In this document: one piece after another, positions 60,001-61,014 of the stretch
How positions within the stretch are numbered: position 1 is the stretch's first letter
Layout of the letters: every line of letters begins with the position of its first letter
Source of the DNA: Myxococcales bacterium
GTDB lineage: Bacteria > Myxococcota_A > Polyangia > Palsa-1104
Direction: 5' to 3'
Length of the DNA stretch: 61,014 nt
Assembly: GCA_028287105.1 (NCBI GenBank)
Contig: JAQBQH010000275.1
Span: 1 to 61,014, forward strand
Made by a program: the position numbers and the translations under genes
Notes under the pieces: generated by a model
Database searches by the model: none
Told to the model about the DNA's origin: nothing
The model's input: the letters and a program-made list of their open reading frames with translations, nothing else

Positions 60001-61014
60001 GGGCGGTGGTGCGCCGGCTCCGGCGACGGCCGCGGCTGCTGCTGCGGCTACCGGCGGTGCGCCGGGCGCGGCTGCCGCGGGCGGCAAGGACAAGAACGCC
60101 AACGCCAAGAAGGACGCCGCGCCAGCCGGTCAGCTCGATCCGACGGTGCAGAAGGTCGCCGCCAAGGGCAAAGCGGACGAGGACAAGCAGCAGCAGGCGC
60201 TGCAGTCCAAGGAGCACGAGTACAAGCAGAAGATCGAGGTCAAGACCAAGGGCGCCGTGAAGGCGACCTCGACGCTGACGAAGGCCGCCGACGATGCGCA
60301 CAAGCGCCACGAGATGCCGCCGGCGGGCGCGTTCCTTCCGGGCAACGCCGACCAGGCGCGCATCGCGTTCTCGAACTTCATCAAGCTCAAGCGCGAAGGC
60401 GAGTCGTTCGCATCGTTCAAGGACAAGTACGCGCAGAAGAAGTTCTTCAACTTCGACGCGAAGGTGTGGGCCGACGTCGTCCAGGAGATGCAGAAGATCC
60501 ACGACGCGATGAAGCCCGAGGAGGCGCTGCCCGATCCGAAGGATTGGACGGCGAAGCTGTACGCGGGCAACACGTACGAGGGCAAGAGCTACAAGCAGTC
60601 GGCGGGATTCGACGCCGGCTACTCGCTCAGCGACGAGACCCTCAAGGCGCTCGAGACGTTCGAGAAGTTCAAGACCAACAACCGCGGGCACAAGCCGGGT
60701 CAGTATCTCGTCGCCGAGGTCGAGAAGATGCCGGACGCCGAGAAGACGGCGTTCGTGACCGCGAAGCTGACGGCGCTGGCGGCGGCCGCCGAAGTGGCGA
60801 AGGTGTTGCGCGTGGCGCTCGACAAGCTCGGGCCGGCGGCGGTGGTGGGGCAGCGGCTGGCGGCGATCGACGGCGGGGGCGTCGTGCCGGCGCCGCAGTT
60901 CTGGGCGGCGATGCAGGCGGCGTTCAATGCGGGGGCGGCGGGGCTCGCGCAGATCAATCAGGTGGTGGCGCAGGTGCAGGCCAAGGGCGGCGCGGCAGCG
61001 GGCGCGGCTCCGGC
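51059..61014 (+). CDS. Giant eCIS-core (DUF4157) protein, 3' truncated
   Basis: One reading frame stays open from here to the window edge: at least 3318 codons with no stop. Segments by residue: 1-110 helical; about 125-185 with HEAIH at 159-163; 318-395 a clear eCIS-core/DUF4157 domain (GKPLPGSLKAELE.., VRVH, HELTHVAQQ at 386-394); about 430-2380 repetitive beta sequence of the kind GxLxGxVxVxxxG with AsmA/TamB-like character and very few Cys; about 2385-2580 Gly/Ala-rich hydrophobic; about 2735-2815 Lys/Glu/His coiled coil; Pro-rich then Gly-rich linkers; from about 3040 helical. There is no signal peptide. GTG 51059 or GTG 51047 may start it. Metal-dependent activity and secretion by a contractile injection system are inferences from the domain. 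Confidence 0.85.
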   Translation, partial: MERLFDLEVASPTRPSRDVARPRRDEEEQLWPGRASQAVWALLLDGRIDPAALAALLRDGLGASERRRAYLELVRDLGAPAASQLWNQALATPALSRGELPADARRIVEAALGRRLGRVDIMRGPAVDALTARMGSPAFTLGRQVFVRGGEASTPVLVHEAIHVAQQERATPTIDLGQPSQAAEREAHSILRRLGPLDAAPSLLADRARASRAVGAALGRAPKVTARPAVLAAYEVTHASVDSVLSEARRLSEALVALLERGATKYELQRLLGPEYDAHQARVRATAIHGLGGRKLGDGRAAREALAQKLGGLSARPGKPLPGSLKAELESRLGASFDEVRVHDDSGAADDARKLGARAFTQGRDVYFGQGKYDPQSAEGKRLIAHELTHVAQQAGAAETSAPTVSAPGSAVEREADRVSHAFADGDRAGTPQLQIRERAPAGTISRDSEGGASPTQWRMNVMQRALDLSANMPNARDLGDGRKQIDVNQSMGPIRIQNATFRSSGDHVESGTLSASVDSGPFHGGQGQLSVDAGGAVSGTLTLPVNVPGALVKNVQVQVGPDGFSGTANISPADLLSHDFPVQATDFVVTVRSSPAAGVEVSITGGATVNVANGMASGSAQMTATLQAGPSGVTFNATINGNLQIAGLAANVQATITWDGHNISITAGADVPVSLPGIEGIAHVSYAGGRLSVVGENVKFTIPQLSAILFDDVRAEDGRLKASLRLGTPVSMPLPGGGTASLTASTVQIDGTDVSGEATGRFSVGPGGAAALAGALRVSYQGGQLDGSVTVENAQVPGIQVQGLTIGVEDAFRANRFSVAGDVTVNLLDGLVVGRWANLAMDPGGSLTGQVNVHFGIPRIGLPDVNLNVLPGWRISASTAGGPISLDLGGALGQLSELTASVQIGETDIRDIGRAFGDITVTGSNIAPPALAAYGALDSLSLNLPGAGGSYDFARLSGSAALRISAFPGAPISINLRYANGELSTEAEVNVDVHAIVPALAGSVRVGYVSGQANPLSIHAAGLTASDPRIAQYVSIPNVDYADGNLSGDINFASGPISVGPVTGSITSGHLHFSKAQSGPVQLTGSVDVQMAAAGAGASATGHISYDDQGQLKVEGTITVDLAGLTGGKMTGMLTASNEGGANSLACADANFAEGPLVGVFTNGISVRKTGEALSASATLDVAALQRLLPGGVTASGSLTLSINKANAGDTLHIGATGSAKVTVGSFLEANIALTEEGDGGIGATLTVPQDGIKLTIPGATITGSMTLHMNAQRQISLEAAAVDVNVLSGTVTAHITPIIEGGRPTGVTVAGNVRDTQFTQPADFTFTYNAGQWGGSTSVTFKDLGGIVQAGASMTLGYDSQTGINAHAENIALAGPLNGLFIDEAHLNQTGYGATIRGGRDITVGSVRISIDPASQLTIDSANGLTGTASGNVRLGALPQINVSVTARGTGQPIDIHADTDIPLAQVSQYLAGNLHVTYDRNGGANAFSFTATDVMVNAGPVQNQVLFSNITAHLAGQELTGSLTAARVTLHVGAANVTIDGGTIDLLPGRVLNGQLTAHMAAGGANAHASVGWNMGQFTWEAGGTVQLGEVTGHRLEGEVEASAGSGGAAALHNNGPITFGTAAPEAVRDVAITSVRGNLQTHEFHVAVQASAAINKLTRGMQDLHIHVADAPVTVDYVGGALAMAGHIQGTASYSPGDQEKVGGNFQLGFDSATGFTGLVDQIRITAGEGFHSEGGSIDLRSGAINIGTCTVNISGVGHGTVTGGGNVKERTFGLDADVDITALRGLKVHVHADNREVTGTLTAPVAIQIGPATVTLMDGCTARFARGAGGGFSSTLHARVDMPHVGHAVLTAEYARGHGFSGTAALDIDPIAIFDRTSGTLQYEGGNLSTQGEGFTLNLASQYATYLDASVHFRLDNNRPDVRGQIKRLKELGKISEAFQGAEVRYNEGVVTASADFDLAPVIPGGLLRPNSMLHLEYANSAVSVHGTLRPNDLGPVHFDQASQISASWSSATRRVDINGHAHADINHLATVDLDVTANAGGGDPASFDLRGHIDATGLGRYIPGVTFGAITGDVALHVGGGTTDFNVQVDADVTGIPAAGITDCAAHLHGEYQNGQGLSGYVAVSRIKVGEVIADGRVDVVRNRFSSGTLHVLADFPSLRIEGNATVAAGAELSGLSTSADLTVTPGGNSALARFISSGSIHIAMQSWQLQEARGRLNLVPPSFLPLQNPVVEISYVRGSGISATLSTQFEAPFRKNNEMGNFVAGYSSAQGLFAHIDFPITIPGFQQATVAGDLNQNGVTISATLVPRDNAVIKSATVSIGYGSGGFFFEGKVKIAPSESMELEVGVRYQQGQGFQILGITPEEKHPDDGDKELASWHKDFPTIPLLSVGVASIGLKFGMGVAAGYRMPKIKLKDPKIEGGLEALDSGGLPPISFGGSIAMGAYLALSFSVQIAGEIQLLIATASAGIGAEITARLNLELGADVTGRFQQGQGALLKIDPFVGASLDLIASLIATLYAEVCWFTIIDKKYTLASVTFAHIDLGQFRPFNPIELQVGGPGGTRFVNGLALRDDAIDQISNGVKEGGKNTSDAESNREAKEKIAPVLKSMRAAAGQFEQLPEGWENGMTAAPVDFNSMFGISGAAWDFYREHADNAEQIDPEDACTTPTQKLAKGVAIASKTDPMRAGRIVLEWRRAQIAHMGINPDTGVNVVLEREEVQGLIQVQYLAAVAEVQRKQKEQDEEHARHVAKQAADFQKAEHEHQHKIHAQKAEHEQKVKHHEAEGKKAQHQVEEAEKQAQKEGAVEKPAENEKAPPPAPPPQPAPPPALAKPDPIPVPPPIPLPPPMVVLPAVTLPALPSDPGVSASAAGAIPPASKKAEVQSPGAASPQTGGAPNPAPGAASGAAAQVGGGGGGGAGAGGGGGGGGGRPGGGGGGAATPPGPAVAAGAAGIISQARTLDAKKAQLQGGGGGGAAAGGGAPAPATAAAAAAATGGAPGAAAAGGKDKNANAKKDAAPAGQLDPTVQKVAAKGKADEDKQQQALQSKEHEYKQKIEVKTKGAVKATSTLTKAADDAHKRHEMPPAGAFLPGNADQARIAFSNFIKLKREGESFASFKDKYAQKKFFNFDAKVWADVVQEMQKIHDAMKPEEALPDPKDWTAKLYAGNTYEGKSYKQSAGFDAGYSLSDETLKALETFEKFKTNNRGHKPGQYLVAEVEKMPDAEKTAFVTAKLTALAAAAEVAKVLRVALDKLGPAAVVGQRLAAIDGGGVVPAPQFWAAMQAAFNAGAAGLAQINQVVAQVQAKGGAAAGAAP
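59798..60080 (+). repeat. Gly/Ala/Pro-rich low-complexity linker inside the giant CDS
   Basis: Runs of GGT/GGC codons alternate with Ala/Pro codons and encode two glycine-rich blocks (about residues 2915-3000). It is coding low-complexity DNA, prone to slippage and mis-assembly. A similar Gly-rich coding run opens the window at 1-60. Confidence 0.7.

Noticed and set aside
1-61014. CRISPR arrays, insertion sequences, prophage genes, integrase or att sites
   Set aside because: No regularly spaced repeats, transposase or integrase motifs or terminal inverted repeats were seen. The repetitive DNA present is coding low complexity or short duplications.

Overview
The window is a GC-rich, gene-dense bacterial chromosome segment. 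Its gene content points to the Myxococcota (myxobacteria and relatives): a CarD/CdnL regulator, MopE-type metal-binding lipoproteins with choice-of-anchor L domains, an AgmX/PglI C-terminal-domain lipoprotein, a PilZ-PEGA membrane protein, stand-alone response-regulator and PilZ proteins, and at least ten lipoproteins. I cannot name a genus. No tRNA, rRNA, insertion sequence or CRISPR array was found. Most of the window is ordinary core and surface-protein territory; the last 10 kb are not.

Layout. 1-8.1 kb: envelope genes, namely a truncated beta-helix protein, a START-domain protein, two tandem MopE/choice-of-anchor lipoproteins, a DUF255 thioredoxin-fold protein, a PrsW-like membrane protease and an AgmX/PglI-type lipoprotein. 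8.1-10.7 kb: an operon with a Tat-signal dehydrogenase small subunit, a GMC oxidoreductase and an ElyC/SanA-type lipoprotein. 10.7-14.3 kb: PPK2, a secreted protein, a structured intergenic element, an orphan AAA-associated domain, an amidinotransferase-fold protein and a proline-iminopeptidase-like hydrolase. 14.3-19.4 kb: a large Cys-rich lipoprotein with one haem-binding motif, two membrane proteins, SlyD and small proteins. 19.4-25.6 kb: a second, fused GMC oxidoreductase, the PilZ-PEGA protein and an Fe-S membrane oxidoreductase. 25.6-32.8 kb: a membrane-inserted phosphoesterase, Trm112, a receiver protein, PilZ, an FAD enzyme, DUF523-purN-purM and a macro-domain protein. 32.8-38.6 kb: an alpha/beta hydrolase, a Yip1 protein, cdnL with visible promoter and terminator, two lipoproteins and nadB. 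38.6-43.8 kb: lytic transglycosylase, TPR-AIM24, pgsA, pabB and a membrane-fused ECF sigma factor. 43.8-50.1 kb: ileS, two lspA, two lgt and a lipoprotein in one tightly packed run.

The two most notable systems are these. First, the operon ileS-lspA-lspA-lgt-lgt-lipoprotein on the minus strand carries two complete copies of the first two lipoprotein-maturation enzymes. One Lgt has a six-Cys insertion resembling the Cys repeats of lipoproteins in the same window. Second, from about 51.06 kb to the right edge there is one uninterrupted plus-strand reading frame of more than 3300 codons. It begins with two HExxH-bearing segments, the second a clear eCIS-core (DUF4157) domain. About 1950 residues of AsmA/TamB-like repetitive beta sequence follow, then a Gly/Ala-rich hydrophobic domain, a Lys/Glu/His coiled coil, Pro- and Gly-rich linkers and a helical C-terminal region cut off by the window edge. 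It is the best candidate here for an undescribed system.

Many neighbouring genes overlap by ATGA/TGATG junctions (translational coupling), and several convergent pairs overlap tail to tail by 15-153 bp. Start codons were chosen from signal peptides, Shine-Dalgarno-like sequences and domain boundaries. Names are recognised by motif reading only; no database search was run.
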